A stretch of 64,000 bases of DNA, from the NCBI RefSeq assembly GCF_001927285.1, contig NZ_MSIG01000010.1, positions 115,295-179,294 on the forward strand. Reading direction: 5' to 3'. The notes under the pieces are model-generated. The model was not told where the DNA came from and did not search any database. It worked only from the letters and a program-made list of their open reading frames with translations. Each line of letters begins with the position of its first letter. Within the stretch, counting starts at the first letter, position 1. Source of the DNA: Mongoliimonas terrestris (lineage in GTDB: Bacteria; Pseudomonadota; Alphaproteobacteria; Rhizobiales; Pleomorphomonadaceae). The translations under genes and the position numbers were made by a program. This document shows, in pieces, positions 37,856 through 49,106 of this stretch.

Positions 37856-38998
37856 CTACCCGCCGAAGAAGTCCCGCATCTTGGCGAAGAACCCGGTCGA
37901 TTCCGGATGATTCTCGTTGGAGGATTCCCGTTCGAACTCCTCCAGCAGCTCGCGCTGGCGCCGCGTCAGGCTCTGCGGCGTCTCCACCACCACGGCGATG
38001 TACATGTCGCCGAAGTCGCGCGAGCGCATCACCGGCATGCCCTTGCCCTTGAGGCGGAACTGCTTGCCGGTCTGGCTGCCCTCCGGCACGCGCACGCGGG
38101 TCTTCTCGCCGTCGACGGTCGGCACGTCGAAGCCGCCGCCGAGGGCCGCGGTCGTCATGGAGATGGGCACGCGGCAGTAGAGGTCGGCGCCGTCCCGCTG
38201 GAAGAACTCGTGCGGCTTGATGGAGAGGAAGATGTAGAGGTCGCCCGACGGCCCGCCGCGCAGCCCCGCCTCTCCTTCGCCGGCGAGGCGGATGCGGGTG
38301 CCGTCCTCGATGCCGGCGGGAATGTTGACCGAGAGCGTCCGCTCCTGGGTGGTGCGGCCGGTGCCGGCGCAGAGATCGCACGGGTCGGCGATGGTCTCGC
38401 CGCGTCCGTGGCAGGTCGGGCAGGTCCGCTCGATGGTGAAGAAGCCCTGGCTCGCCCGCACCTTGCCCATGCCGCCGCAGGTCCGGCAGGTGGTCGGCTG
38501 GGTGCCGGGCTTGGCGCCGGAGCCGGAGCACTTGGTGCAGGTGATGGAGGTCGGCACGTCGATCTCCACCGTCTTGCCGGCGAAGGCCTCCTCCAGGCTG
38601 ATCTCCAGATTGTAGCGAAGGTCCGCGCCGCGCTCGCGCCCGGTGCCGCCGGCCCGCTGGCCGCCGCGCCGGCCGCCGCCGCCCATGAACTCGCCGAAGA
38701 TGTCGTCGAAGATGTCCGCCATGGAGGCGCCAAAGCCGTCGCCGGCGCCCGCTCCGCCAAAGCCGCGCCCGTTCTCGAAGGCCGCGTGGCCGAATCGGTC
38801 GTAGGCGGCCTTCTTCTGGGGATCCTTCAGGACTTCGTAGGCCTCGTTGATCTCCTTGAACGATGCCTCGGCCGCCGCGTCGCCCGGGTTGCGGTCGGGA
38901 TGATACTGCATGGCCAACTTGCGAAAGGCGCTCTTCAGCTCCTTTTCGTCGGCGGTGCGGGCAACGCCGAGGACGTCGTAATAGTCGCGTTTGGCCAT
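37856..38998 (-). CDS. dnaJ: Chaperone protein DnaJ
   Basis: 380 residues. J domain 1-70 with the HPD triad in MQYHPDRNPGDA; Gly/Phe-rich region; a zinc domain with four C-x2-C-x-G-x-G units (CTKCSGSG, CRTCGGMG, CPTCHGRG, CDLCAGTG); and C-terminal substrate-binding domains. It stimulates DnaK's ATPase. The ATG at 38998 is the true start; the frame's earlier codons are not conserved in type. It is separated from dnaK by 263 bp holding a hairpin and a repeat element. Confidence 0.97.
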   Translation of the reverse strand: MAKRDYYDVLGVARTADEKELKSAFRKLAMQYHPDRNPGDAAAEASFKEINEAYEVLKDPQKKAAYDRFGHAAFENGRGFGGAGAGDGFGASMADIFDDIFGEFMGGGGRRGGQRAGGTGRERGADLRYNLEISLEEAFAGKTVEIDVPTSITCTKCSGSGAKPGTQPTTCRTCGGMGKVRASQGFFTIERTCPTCHGRGETIADPCDLCAGTGRTTQERTLSVNIPAGIEDGTRIRLAGEGEAGLRGGPSGDLYIFLSIKPHEFFQRDGADLYCRVPISMTTAALGGGFDVPTVDGEKTRVRVPEGSQTGKQFRLKGKGMPVMRSRDFGDMYIAVVVETPQSLTRRQRELLEEFERESSNENHPESTGFFAKMRDFFGG

Positions 38999-39074
38999 GG
39001 AAGCTGCGGTCCTTCGGAGCAATGCCTTCGTGCGCGTCTTATCCGGTCAGGAACGAAGGGCGCCATCAAGGGGG

Positions 39075-39175
39075 CGTCATGGTCCGCGAAGGCGGACCAC
39101 CCACGCATTTCCCATCGAACGCCACCGCTCATCAAACAAAAAAGCGTGGGTGGCCCGCCTTTGCGGACCATGACG
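39075..39175. repeat. MITE-like inverted-repeat element, copy 2
   Basis: Ends CGTCATGGTCCGC and GCGGACCATGACG. The arms extend to about 31 bp (through CCACCCACGC / GCGTGGGTGG) with few mismatches, around an AT-richer 38-bp core with AAAAAA. Related to 10238-10333. It lies in the dnaK-dnaJ gap. Confidence 0.82.
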
Positions 39176-39211
39176 GACGTGACGCGCGCATTTTGCGGTC
39201 TCCCGCCACGC

Positions 39212-39244
39212 GATCACCCGGCGCGGAGGCCGCGCCGGGTGATC
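39212..39244 (-). terminator. Strong hairpin after dnaK
   Basis: Perfect 15-bp arms (39212-39226 and 39230-39244, GATCACCCGGCGCGG) with a 3-nt loop, 17 bp past the dnaK stop. No T-run follows on either side, so it may slow or stabilise the transcript and lower dnaJ relative to dnaK instead of ending it. Confidence 0.6.
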
Positions 39245-39261
39245 CTGGTGCCTTCAGCGCG

Positions 39262-41157
<1,896 letters not shown>

Positions 41158-41293
41158 GTTCGTCTCCTTTCGGCAGACCGTCCGGACCCTTGTGCAAGGC
41201 GTCCGGCGATGCCGGTCGTCCGACCGGCCGGCCCCCATATGAAAAACCGCGGGATTCCCGGGTGGACCTCAACCCGGTACGGGGTTCTCGCCG

Positions 41294-41324
41294 CTATATA
41301 AGGGGGGTGTTCCAGAGCCGCAAG
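41294..41324 (-). promoter_or_regulatory. dnaK promoter resembling the RpoH (heat-shock) type
   Basis: On the minus strand CTTGCG (41324-41319), 16 bp including CCCC, then CTTATAT (41302-41296). CTTG plus a C-rich run before CTTATAT fits the alphaproteobacterial sigma-32 pattern. The leader to dnaK would be about 130 nt. Confidence 0.6.
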
Positions 41325-41445
41325 GCGCGCGATTCACGCAGGCGTGATGATTTGTCGGCGCAATCGGCTTGCCCCCGCCCCCCGTTCACCAGCCCTATAG
41401 AATCACGGAGTAGCATGCCCGAAGCTACACAAAAGGGCGTGCTTC

Positions 41446-43203
41446 ATGAGCTGGATTCTGATCGGCCTCGTCGCTATCGCCGCCGGCCTGATGCTGGTGC
41501 TGCGGCCGCCGGGGTCGGCGGGCTTCCTGCGCACCCTCGGAACACGCGCGGCGGGGGCCGGCCTAGTGGCGGCGGGGCTGCTCTTCCTTGCCAACACGTC
41601 CTTCGTGTTCGTCGCCGCCGACCAGGTGGGCCACCTGAAGCGCATCTATGCCTTCGAGGAACTGCCGCCCGGCCGGGTGGTGGCGCTCGCCGGCCAGAAG
41701 GGTCCGCAGGCGACCGTGCTCGGCCCGGGCTTCCACCTCATTCCGTTCGTGCGCGTGCTCTACGACTACGAGGAACATCCCCTCGTGATGGTGCCGGAGG
41801 GCTACTACGGCCAGATCACCGCGGTGGACGGCGCCGCCATGCCGGCCGGCATGTTCATGGCGCCGGCCATTCCGGACGACCAGGTCGACGGCATGCTGGA
41901 CGCCACCCGCTTCCTCACCGACGGCGGCTTCCGCGGCCCGCAGGAGACGGTGCTGAAGCCGGGCTCCTACCGCCTCAACCGCTATCTGTTCGACGTGACC
42001 GTCAGCGACGCCACCGCCGCCACCGTGGTGCCGACCGGCCACGTGGGCGTGGTGAAGTCGAACGTCTCCGTGCCGGGCGTCTCCTGCCGGGAAGAGGTCG
42101 TCACGGCCGCGGAAGGCAGCGACGGCGCCGACAGCCTGTCGGTGCCGCTCGTGCCGCGCGGCTGCGTCGGCATCTGGAAGGAGCCGCTCCTGCCCGGCGC
42201 CTACTATCTCAACCGCGCCGCCTACGAGGTGGAGCTGGTGGAGACCCGGGTGCAGACCTGGGAGTTCAAGGGCGGCTTCACCAAGCGCATCGTGGATCTC
42301 TCCGTCGACCAGCAGGGGCAGCTCCGCCAGGAACAGCGCACCAGCGAGGAGCGGGTGCCGGAGGACGCCGCCGACCGGGCGGTGTTCGTGAAGGTGGAAG
42401 GCTGGGACATCCCGGTGGAGCTGCGCGTGCTCGTGCAGGTGGATCCGGCCGATGCGCCGGTCGTGGTCGGCTCGGTGGGCGGCCTGAAGGAGGTGGAGGA
42501 CCGCATCCTGGTGCCGGCGATCCGCTCCATCGTGCGCAACGTGGCCGGCTCGGTGATCCGCGTTCCGGTGCGCGAGGCGGACGGCACCATCGCCACGCCG
42601 GCCCGCTTCGAGACGCGGCCGACGCGGGTGCTCGACCTGATCGAGAACCGCGAGGCGCTGGAGCAGACCATCGAGACCATCATCAAGGTGGAAGGCCGCA
42701 AGGCCGGCGTCGACGTGCGCGAGATCCGGCTCGGGGAGCCGGCCATTCCGCCGGAGATCCTGATCGCGCGCCTGCGCCAGCAGCTCGCCGATCAGTTGAG
42801 CCAGGCCTACACCCGCGAGACCGCCGCCCAGAACGAGCGCATCAAGACCGAGCAGGCGCGCGCTACCGCCGACGAGCAGCCGCGCCTGGTGACGAGCCAG
42901 ATCGCCGTGCAGGTGGCCCAGCAGCGCGAGCAGGAGCGCGAGGCGCTCGGCCGCGCCGAGCGCAAGTTCCTGGAGGAATTGGCCAAGGGTCAGTCCGCCC
43001 AGGCGACCGTGCTCGGCCAGGACCGGGTCGCCATGCTGCAGGCGCTGGAAAAGGTGCTCGCCACCTTGGAAAACCGCCCGGACATCATCCAGCTCGTCGG
43101 CCGGCTGGTGCCGCAGACGCTGGTGACCGGCGGCGGCACCGGCATGGAAGGCGCCGCCGCGGTGATCGGCCAGGCGGTTCAGCAGGCGATCCGCCCGGAA
43201 TAG
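41446..43203 (+). CDS. SPFH/band-7 domain membrane protein
   Basis: 585 residues. Two N-terminal transmembrane helices (about 3-19 and 33-50). Then a repeated SPFH-like beta region (GYYGQITAVDGAAMPAG, GHVGVVKSNVSVPG, RGCVGIWKEPLLPGAYYLNR) and a long helical segment with Gln/Glu/Arg-rich coiled coil (about 440-530). This is flotillin/stomatin-like architecture, probably forming membrane-microdomain scaffolds. It is divergent from dnaK and shares the 290-bp gap, so heat-shock co-control is possible but not shown. AAAGGG precedes the ATG. Confidence 0.82.
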   Translation: MSWILIGLVAIAAGLMLVLRPPGSAGFLRTLGTRAAGAGLVAAGLLFLANTSFVFVAADQVGHLKRIYAFEELPPGRVVALAGQKGPQATVLGPGFHLIPFVRVLYDYEEHPLVMVPEGYYGQITAVDGAAMPAGMFMAPAIPDDQVDGMLDATRFLTDGGFRGPQETVLKPGSYRLNRYLFDVTVSDATAATVVPTGHVGVVKSNVSVPGVSCREEVVTAAEGSDGADSLSVPLVPRGCVGIWKEPLLPGAYYLNRAAYEVELVETRVQTWEFKGGFTKRIVDLSVDQQGQLRQEQRTSEERVPEDAADRAVFVKVEGWDIPVELRVLVQVDPADAPVVVGSVGGLKEVEDRILVPAIRSIVRNVAGSVIRVPVREADGTIATPARFETRPTRVLDLIENREALEQTIETIIKVEGRKAGVDVREIRLGEPAIPPEILIARLRQQLADQLSQAYTRETAAQNERIKTEQARATADEQPRLVTSQIAVQVAQQREQEREALGRAERKFLEELAKGQSAQATVLGQDRVAMLQALEKVLATLENRPDIIQLVGRLVPQTLVTGGGTGMEGAAAVIGQAVQQAIRPE

Positions 43204-43221
43204 GGTCGGGCCGTCCGTGTA

Positions 43222-43599
43222 TCAGCCCATCGGCGCCGGGGTCATCCAGCCGGAGACGCCGCCGGTGAGGTCCTTCACGATGGCGATGCGGCCGACGCCC
43301 GGCACGTCGAACGGCGGGCGGAGCACCGTGCCGCCGGCCTCCGTCGCCGCCGCGACGGAGGCATCCACGTCGTCGACCGAGAAATAGGTGAACCAGTGGT
43401 CGCTCGGACCGGTGTCCCCGGCCGGGCACGCCATCATGCCGCCGGCCGGCCCTTCCATGCCCTCCCGATGGATGAGGGTGTATTCGCCCTCCGGCATGGG
43501 CATGGTGCTGTAGGTCCAGCCCATGATCTCCCCGTAGAAGGCCTTCGCCTTCTCCACGTCCGAGGTCATCAGTTCGGTCCAGTAGACGGTCCCGTGCAT
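43222..43599 (-). CDS. VOC (glyoxalase/bleomycin-resistance) family protein
   Basis: 125 residues made of two beta-alpha-beta units: VYWTELMTSDVEKAKAFYGE and WFTYFSVDDVDASVAAATEAGG, ending VSGWMTPAPM. It is close in pattern to VOC proteins of the 27-kDa antigen/CFP30B type. Metal ligands cannot be assigned safely and the substrate is unknown. Start at 43599 from GGGAGG at proper spacing; a frame reaching 43839 is rejected. Confidence 0.83.
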   Translation of the reverse strand: MHGTVYWTELMTSDVEKAKAFYGEIMGWTYSTMPMPEGEYTLIHREGMEGPAGGMMACPAGDTGPSDHWFTYFSVDDVDASVAAATEAGGTVLRPPFDVPGVGRIAIVKDLTGGVSGWMTPAPMG

Positions 43600-43723
43600 C
43601 GCTGCCTCCCGTTCGTCCGGCCGGCGGTCGATCGCGGGCGGACACGGGCGCAAGCTTAAGCCAGGATCATCACGGCACGAAGACCGCGCGCGTCGCTTGG
43701 CCCGGCTCGTGGCGCGCCGCGCC

Positions 43724-44281
43724 TCAGCGCAGCTCGTCCGCGCTGGTGGCGAGGCCCGCCCCGGCGGGCGTGTCCTCGTCGCCGGTGGCGAGGGCGTTGA
43801 TGTCCGTCTCCACCATGCCGACGCGCACCTCGCTGCCATCGAAGTCGGCCGGATCGACGGGAAGCTGCACGGTCTGACTGCCGAAGCCGAGGAAGCCGCC
43901 GACCGAGGTGGTCACGGCCTCCGGCACGCCGGCGGCATCCATCTGCACGTCCTCCACCGACCCGATGGCGACGCCGTCGGCGCTGACGATCGGCTTGCCG
44001 ATCCAAAGGTCCGGGTCGGTCTCCACGATGGTCTCGGCGCTCTCCGGATCGGACGGGGCGAGCGCGCCCGTGGCCGCCGGGCTGGTGGGAACAGGCGCGC
44101 CTTCGTCCATGGCGGGCGGCGCGTCGTCCCCCGCCGGGTCGGCCCCGTCCGCGTTGCCGGAGGGGGCAGTGAGGGCCGGGGCCGTTCCGGTTGGGGCGGC
44201 ATCCTGCGCGGTGGCGCGGTCCGCGAGCGGGACGGCCGCAAGGGCCGAGATGACGGTGGCGGCGAGCAGAACGTCGCGCAT
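43724..44281 (-). CDS. Exported PRC-barrel domain protein
   Basis: 185 residues. The signal peptide is 1-about 26 (MRDVLLAATVISALAAVPLA, then ATAQ). A Pro/Ala/Asp-rich linker and a PRC-barrel domain follow (about 90-165, WIGKPIVSADGVAIGSVEDV). Exported PRC-barrel proteins are common in the alphaproteobacterial envelope and have no defined function. GAGGAGA precedes the ATG at 44281. Confidence 0.78.
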   Translation of the reverse strand: MRDVLLAATVISALAAVPLADRATAQDAAPTGTAPALTAPSGNADGADPAGDDAPPAMDEGAPVPTSPAATGALAPSDPESAETIVETDPDLWIGKPIVSADGVAIGSVEDVQMDAAGVPEAVTTSVGGFLGFGSQTVQLPVDPADFDGSEVRVGMVETDINALATGDEDTPAGAGLATSADELR

Positions 44282-44533
44282 GGAAGGTCTCCTCGGAATG
44301 GGGCGGACGGGCGCGGATGCGTTCGAATGTCCGGCGGTCGGCAAGGAAATGACCACGTGGCGCGATCCGTTCCATTGCGAAGGAGCGGCGGCCCATCCAT
44401 CCGGCGGATTTCACGGTTTCGCCCCCGCGAAGCCGCGCCGTCGCCGGCTTGGTGCGCGGCAGGTCACCAGCCTGTGCCGAAACGGCACGCCCCTCCCGGC
44501 GCCGCCAGGGCCGACCGATCCGAGGCCGCGCCT

Positions 44534-45208
44534 TCAGCGCCGCCGCTTCGCCCGGCGGGTCTCGGTCTCCGCGATGGACCGGCCCGGCGGGTTGCGGTAG
44601 GCGGGCAGGCGCCAGTCGAAGGCGAGCGCGCCGCCGCGCACGCCGAACGCCAGAGCGCCGCCCGCAAGCGCCGCGACGCTTGCCGCAACGCCAAGGCCTG
44701 CCAGCGCCACGAAGAGGGCGGCGCCGGCGATGGCGGCCGAGATGTAGATCTCGCGCCTCAGGAGCACGGACGGCTCGTTGGCCAGGATGTCGCGGATGAC
44801 GCCGCCGAAGCTCGCCGTCACGGCGCCGAGCATCACCGCCGGCACGGCCGGAGCGCCGGCCTCCAGGGCCTTGGCGGCGCCCATCACGGCGTAGGCCGCC
44901 ATGCCGACCGCGTCGGCCCACAGAAGCAGCCGGTAGCGCGACCAGGCGGCGTGGAAGAGGTGGGCGGTGAAGTAGATGACCACGGCGGCGAGCACCGCCG
45001 CCACCACATAGGTCTGGTCCTCGATCCAGAACACCGGGAGCCCGAGCACCAGGTCGCGCAGCGTGCCGCCGCCGACGCCGGTGGCGACGCCGAAAAAGCA
45101 GAAGGCGACCAGATCCAGTTGCTTGCGCGAGGCGGCAAGGGCCCCGGATACGGCGAACACCGCGACCCCGAGATAGTCGAGGAGCGGCAGGATCGTCGTC
45201 ATATCCAT
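44534..45208 (-). CDS. TRIC-type cation channel family protein (UPF0126/YicG)
   Basis: 224 residues, seven predicted transmembrane helices. It has two repeats with the glycine-rich motif: GVATGVGGGTLRDLVLG and GAVTASFGGVIRDILANEP, the mark of prokaryotic TRIC channels, which conduct K+ as homotrimers. The C-terminus is basic (RRAKRRR). Confidence 0.88.
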   Translation of the reverse strand: MDMTTILPLLDYLGVAVFAVSGALAASRKQLDLVAFCFFGVATGVGGGTLRDLVLGLPVFWIEDQTYVVAAVLAAVVIYFTAHLFHAAWSRYRLLLWADAVGMAAYAVMGAAKALEAGAPAVPAVMLGAVTASFGGVIRDILANEPSVLLRREIYISAAIAGAALFVALAGLGVAASVAALAGGALAFGVRGGALAFDWRLPAYRNPPGRSIAETETRRAKRRR

Positions 45209-45450
45209 CGCGCCGCCCCTTCATGCCGGCGTGGCCGGGTGAGCCGGTCCGCCCCACCGCGCCCGCCTCGCGCGTGCGCCGCTTCGCCGGTCCGCGCGCT
45301 CCGCTCGACCGCGCCCGCTTCGCTCAAACGCCCGATTTGCTGCCGCGCCCATCCGCGCAAGCTTCGACCGCCGGCCTAGCCGGCCCGCGCCAAGCGCCGA
45401 TCCCGTCGGTGCCGGCGACGCCGCCGGGCCGGATCATCCGGCGCCCGGGC

Positions 45451-46077
45451 TCAGACCGTCTTGTCGACCTTGGCGTCCGCCGGCTCGGCCGGCTTCGGTG
45501 CCGCCTTCGGGCCGCCGCGGGCGACGCCCACCATGGCCGGGCGCAGCACCCGCTCGCCGATGACGTAGCCCGACTGCACCACCTGCACGACGGTGCCGTT
45601 CGGCACCTCAGGGTTCGGCACCTCGAACATGGCCTGGTGGAAGTTCGGATCGAACCTCTCGCCCACCGGCTCGATCTTGCGCACCCCGTGCTTCTCGAAC
45701 GCCTTCAGGAGTTCGCGCTCGGTCATCTCCACGCCGTCGAGGAGGGCGGTCACCGCCGCGTTCGCCCCTTCGCGGGCGTCGGCCGGCAGCGCCTGCAGGG
45801 CGCGCGAGAGGTTGTCGCCGACCTGCAGGATGTCGCGGGCGAACCCCGCCACCGCATAGGTCCGCGTGTCGGCCACCTCCCGCTCGGTCCGGCGGCGGAG
45901 GTTCTCCATCTCGGCGAGGGTGCGCAGCAGCTGGTCCTTGACGGCCGACACCTCGGCCTCCAGGGCCTCCAGGCGGCCGTCGGCCGGCGCGCCCGCCTTG
46001 GCCTCGCCGTTCGGGGCGGTGGACGCGGCTGCCGTCTCGTCGCCGGCCGGCGCCACGGGCTCTTTGTCTTCGATCAT
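45451..46077 (-). CDS. grpE: Nucleotide exchange factor GrpE
   Basis: 208 residues: acidic, disordered N-terminus; long dimerising helix with LEALEAEVSAVKDQLLRTLA and ENLRRRTEREV; C-terminal beta domain with FDPNFHQAMFEVPNPEVPNG and VVQSGYVIGERVLRPAMVGV. It releases ADP from DnaK and acts as a thermosensor. It follows hrcA by 155 bp in the same direction. The ATG at 46077 is supported by GAGGAA. Confidence 0.96.
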   Translation of the reverse strand: MIEDKEPVAPAGDETAAASTAPNGEAKAGAPADGRLEALEAEVSAVKDQLLRTLAEMENLRRRTEREVADTRTYAVAGFARDILQVGDNLSRALQALPADAREGANAAVTALLDGVEMTERELLKAFEKHGVRKIEPVGERFDPNFHQAMFEVPNPEVPNGTVVQVVQSGYVIGERVLRPAMVGVARGGPKAAPKPAEPADAKVDKTV

Positions 46078-46232
46078 GCCGGTTCCTCGAACTCGAATGG
46101 ATCGGGCGGCCGACGCCGGGCGGGCGGTCGCGCCGGCCAAGGGGGCCTCGCGCGGCCTTCCGCCGGGCGGCAGCCGTGTCGGCCCCGGATTTGAGGGTTC
46201 CGGACCGGAAAATCAAGCGCTTCGGCGCGGGC

Positions 46233-47303
46233 TCAGCCGAGCAGCTTGCCGACGACCTTGGCCGTGTAGTCCACCATCGGCACCACGCGGGCATAGTTGA
46301 GCCGCGTCGGTCCGATCACGCCGACGACCCCGATCACCCGCGCGTCCTGGTCCCGGTAGGGCGAGACCACCAGCGACGACCCGGACAGGGAGAAGAGCTT
46401 GTTCTCCGAGCCGATGAAGATCCGCACCCCGTCCCCCGCGTCGGCGAGGCCGAGGAGCTGGATCAGGTCCTTGGAGGTCTCCAGGTCGTCGAAGAGAAGG
46501 CGGATCCGCTCCAGGTCCTCCTGCACCCTGAGGTCGTCGAGGAGGTTCGCCCGGCCGCGGACGATCAACGTCTGCGGCCGCTCGCCCGGCACCTCCGCCC
46601 AGGACGCCAGCCCCGCCTCCACCACCTTCTGGGTGAGGTCGTCGAGCGCCTGGCGCGCCTCGCGGCTGCGCCGCTCGATCTCCGCGCGCACCTCCAGAAG
46701 GGTGCGGCCGCGCACATGGGCGTTCAGATAGTTGGACGCCTCCACCAGCGACGCCGTCGGCAGCCCGGGCGGCACGTCGATCAGCCGGTTCTCCACCATG
46801 CCGTTCTCGCCGACCAGCACCACCAGCGCCCGCGCCGGCTCGATGCGCACGAACTCCACGTGCTTCAGGCGCATGTCGGACTTGGCCGTCACCACCACGC
46901 CGGCGCCGCGCGACAGGCCGGAAAGCATCTGGCTTGCTTCGGTCAGCACGTTCTCCACCGTGCGGCCCGATCCGGCGTCGCGCACCTTGGCCTCGATGGC
47001 GGTGCGTTCGTCGCTGGTCAGGTCGCCGATCTCCAGGAGCGCGTCGACGAAGAAGCGCAGCCCCTGCTCGGTCGGCAGGCGGCCGGCGCTGGTGTGGGGC
47101 GCATAGATGAGCCCCGCCCGTTCCAGGTCGGCCATCACGTTGCGCACGGACGCCGGCGACAGCGGCGTCGCCAGGAGCCGGGCGATGTTGCGGCTGCCGG
47201 CCGGCTCGCCGGTTTCCAGGTAGCTGTCCACGATGCGCCGGAAGATCTCGCGCGAACGCTCGTCGAGATCGCGGAGGCTTCCAGACCATGGATCGAAGGT
47301 CAC
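46233..47303 (-). CDS. hrcA: Heat-inducible transcription repressor HrcA
   Basis: 356 residues starting at GTG (47301-47303): LDERSREIFRRIVDSYLETG and the helix-turn-helix SPASVRNVMADLERAGLI, then DGVRIFIGSENKLFSLSGSS and VIGVVGVIGPTRLNYARVVP. HrcA binds CIRCE inverted repeats with help from GroEL. I found no CIRCE site (TTAGCACTC-N9-GAGTGCTAA) in this window, so its targets are elsewhere. The first in-frame ATG lies far upstream, which is why GTG is preferred. Confidence 0.93.
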   Translation of the reverse strand: MTFDPWSGSLRDLDERSREIFRRIVDSYLETGEPAGSRNIARLLATPLSPASVRNVMADLERAGLIYAPHTSAGRLPTEQGLRFFVDALLEIGDLTSDERTAIEAKVRDAGSGRTVENVLTEASQMLSGLSRGAGVVVTAKSDMRLKHVEFVRIEPARALVVLVGENGMVENRLIDVPPGLPTASLVEASNYLNAHVRGRTLLEVRAEIERRSREARQALDDLTQKVVEAGLASWAEVPGERPQTLIVRGRANLLDDLRVQEDLERIRLLFDDLETSKDLIQLLGLADAGDGVRIFIGSENKLFSLSGSSLVVSPYRDQDARVIGVVGVIGPTRLNYARVVPMVDYTAKVVGKLLG

Positions 47304-47700
47304 GCGCGGTTCCAACTCTTCTCCCACCTGCCGATCGGATCGTCCCGCTGCGGGTCGTCCCGCCGCGGATCGGGGCCTGCCGGATCCGACGCCCGGACGG
47401 GGCCGCGGCCCCGCCTCGCACCCCGGACCCGTCCCGTCCGCCTCTTCGTCGATGCAAGATCGACGCAAGGTTCGGACCAGCCGATGCATATAGGGTCGAT
47501 CGACGTCGGTCGCCCCTGATGTTGAGCGGATTTGCGCGCGGAGGACAAGACCGCCGTTTCGCCCGGCCGGTCTGCCCGCGTCCTGCGCCCCATGCGGCGG
47601 CACCACGTCGGCCTTTACGCCGTCCGACCGTGGGCGCTACAAGGGCCGCACCTTGGACCGGGCTCCGGCCCGGTCCGCAGCAGTGGAGTTTCGCCTGCCC

Positions 47701-48420
47701 ATGCGTCCGTCCAGCCGCGCTTTGAACGAATTGCGCCCCGTGTCCCTTCAAAGGGGCTTCACCCGCCACGCGGAGGGGTCCTGCCTCGTCAAGTTCGGCG
47801 ATACCCATGTGCTCGTCACCGCGTCGCTGGACGAGCGCGTGCCGCCGTGGCTGCGCGGCGGAGGCAAGGGCTGGGTCACCGCCGAATACGGCATGCTGCC
47901 CCGCGCCACCCACGACCGCACCCGCCGCGAGGCGACCGCCGGCAAGCAGTCCGGCCGGACGCTGGAGATCCAGCGCCTGATCGGCCGGTCGCTGCGCGCC
48001 GTCGTCGACCCGATCGCCCTTGGCGAGAAGCAGATCGTCATCGACTGCGACGTGCTCCAGGCCGACGGCGGCACCCGCACGGCCTCCATCACCGGCGCCT
48101 TCGTGGCGCTCCACGACTGCGTGGAATGGATGCGGGCCCGCAACATGATCCCGGCCGGCGCGAAGGTGTTGAAGGATCATGTGGCAGCGGTCTCCTGTGG
48201 CATCTACGCGGGCGAACCGGTGCTCGACCTCGACTATGCGGAGGACAGCGCGGCGGAGACCGACGCCAATTTCGTGCTGACCGGCTCCGGCGGCATCGTG
48301 GAGATCCAGGGCACCGCCGAGGGCACGCCTTTCTCCGAGGCGGAGTTCCTGACCCTCCTCGGCCTCGCCAAGGCCGGCATCGCCGACCTGGTGGCGCTCC
48401 AGAAGCAGGCGATCGCATGA
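47701..48420 (+). CDS. rph: Ribonuclease PH
   Basis: 239 residues; phosphorolytic 3'-5' exonuclease that trims tRNA 3' ends. It has MRPSSRALNELRPVSLQRGF at the start, the RGGGKGWVTAEYGMLPRATH active region, RTLEIQRLIGRSLRAVVD, and CDVLQADGGTRTASITGAFV. Its stop overlaps the rdgB start (ATGA), so the two are translationally coupled. Confidence 0.96.
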   Translation: MRPSSRALNELRPVSLQRGFTRHAEGSCLVKFGDTHVLVTASLDERVPPWLRGGGKGWVTAEYGMLPRATHDRTRREATAGKQSGRTLEIQRLIGRSLRAVVDPIALGEKQIVIDCDVLQADGGTRTASITGAFVALHDCVEWMRARNMIPAGAKVLKDHVAAVSCGIYAGEPVLDLDYAEDSAAETDANFVLTGSGGIVEIQGTAEGTPFSEAEFLTLLGLAKAGIADLVALQKQAIA

Positions 48421-49106
48421 GCCGCGTCCTTGCCGATCGGCGCCTGATCGTCGCCAGCCACAACGAGGGCAAGATCCGCGAACTGACCTACCTGTTCGAC
48501 GGCTACGACCTCGACCTCGTCACCGCCGGCGCGCTCGGCCTGCCCGAGCCGGAGGAGACCGGCACCACCTTCGTGGAGAACGCCCGCATCAAGGCCCTCG
48601 CCGCCGCCACCGCCGCCGGCGCCGTGGCGCTTGCCGACGACAGCGGTCTCTGCGTCGACGCGCTCGACGGGGCGCCCGGCGTCTACACCGCCGACTGGGC
48701 CGGCGTGCCGCGCAACTGGGACACCGCCATGGCGCGGGTGGAGGCGGAACTGGCGAAGGCCGGCGCGACGGACCCGGCCCGGCGCACGGGACGCTTCGTC
48801 TCGCTCCTCTGCCTCGCCTGGCCGGACGGGCACACCCAGGAGTATCTCGGCGAGGTGGAAGGCACGCTCGTCTGGCCGCCGCGGCGCGGCCCGATCGCCT
48901 ACGGTTACGATCCCGTGTTCATGCCAAAGGGATCCGCCCGCACCTTCGGCGAGATGAACGCGGACGAGAAACACGGCTCCATCTGGGGCGAGGCCCGCTC
49001 CCACCGGGCCCGCTCCGCCAAACTCTTCGCCGCGGCGGTGCTCGGCGCGATCCCGTTGAAGCCCCGCACCGACGGGGCGCCCGACCCGTCCGCCCCCGCC
49101 GCCTAG
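48417..49106 (+). CDS. rdgB: XTP/dITP diphosphatase (non-canonical purine NTP pyrophosphatase)
   Basis: 229 residues; hydrolyses ITP, dITP and XTP to keep them out of nucleic acids. It has LIVASHNEGKIRELTYL, ALADDSGLCVDALDGAPGVY, and FGEMNADEKHGSIWGEARSHR, the family's motifs. The stop codon TAG at 49104-49106 is the first part of a palindromic element (49103-49220). Confidence 0.95.
   Translation: MSRVLADRRLIVASHNEGKIRELTYLFDGYDLDLVTAGALGLPEPEETGTTFVENARIKALAAATAAGAVALADDSGLCVDALDGAPGVYTADWAGVPRNWDTAMARVEAELAKAGATDPARRTGRFVSLLCLAWPDGHTQEYLGEVEGTLVWPPRRGPIAYGYDPVFMPKGSARTFGEMNADEKHGSIWGEARSHRARSAKLFAAAVLGAIPLKPRTDGAPDPSAPAA

Noticed and set aside
47304..47700. CIRCE element for HrcA near hrcA/grpE
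   Set aside because: No TTAGCACTC-N9-GAGTGCTAA or close variant in the gap; the targets must be elsewhere, as groESL usually is.
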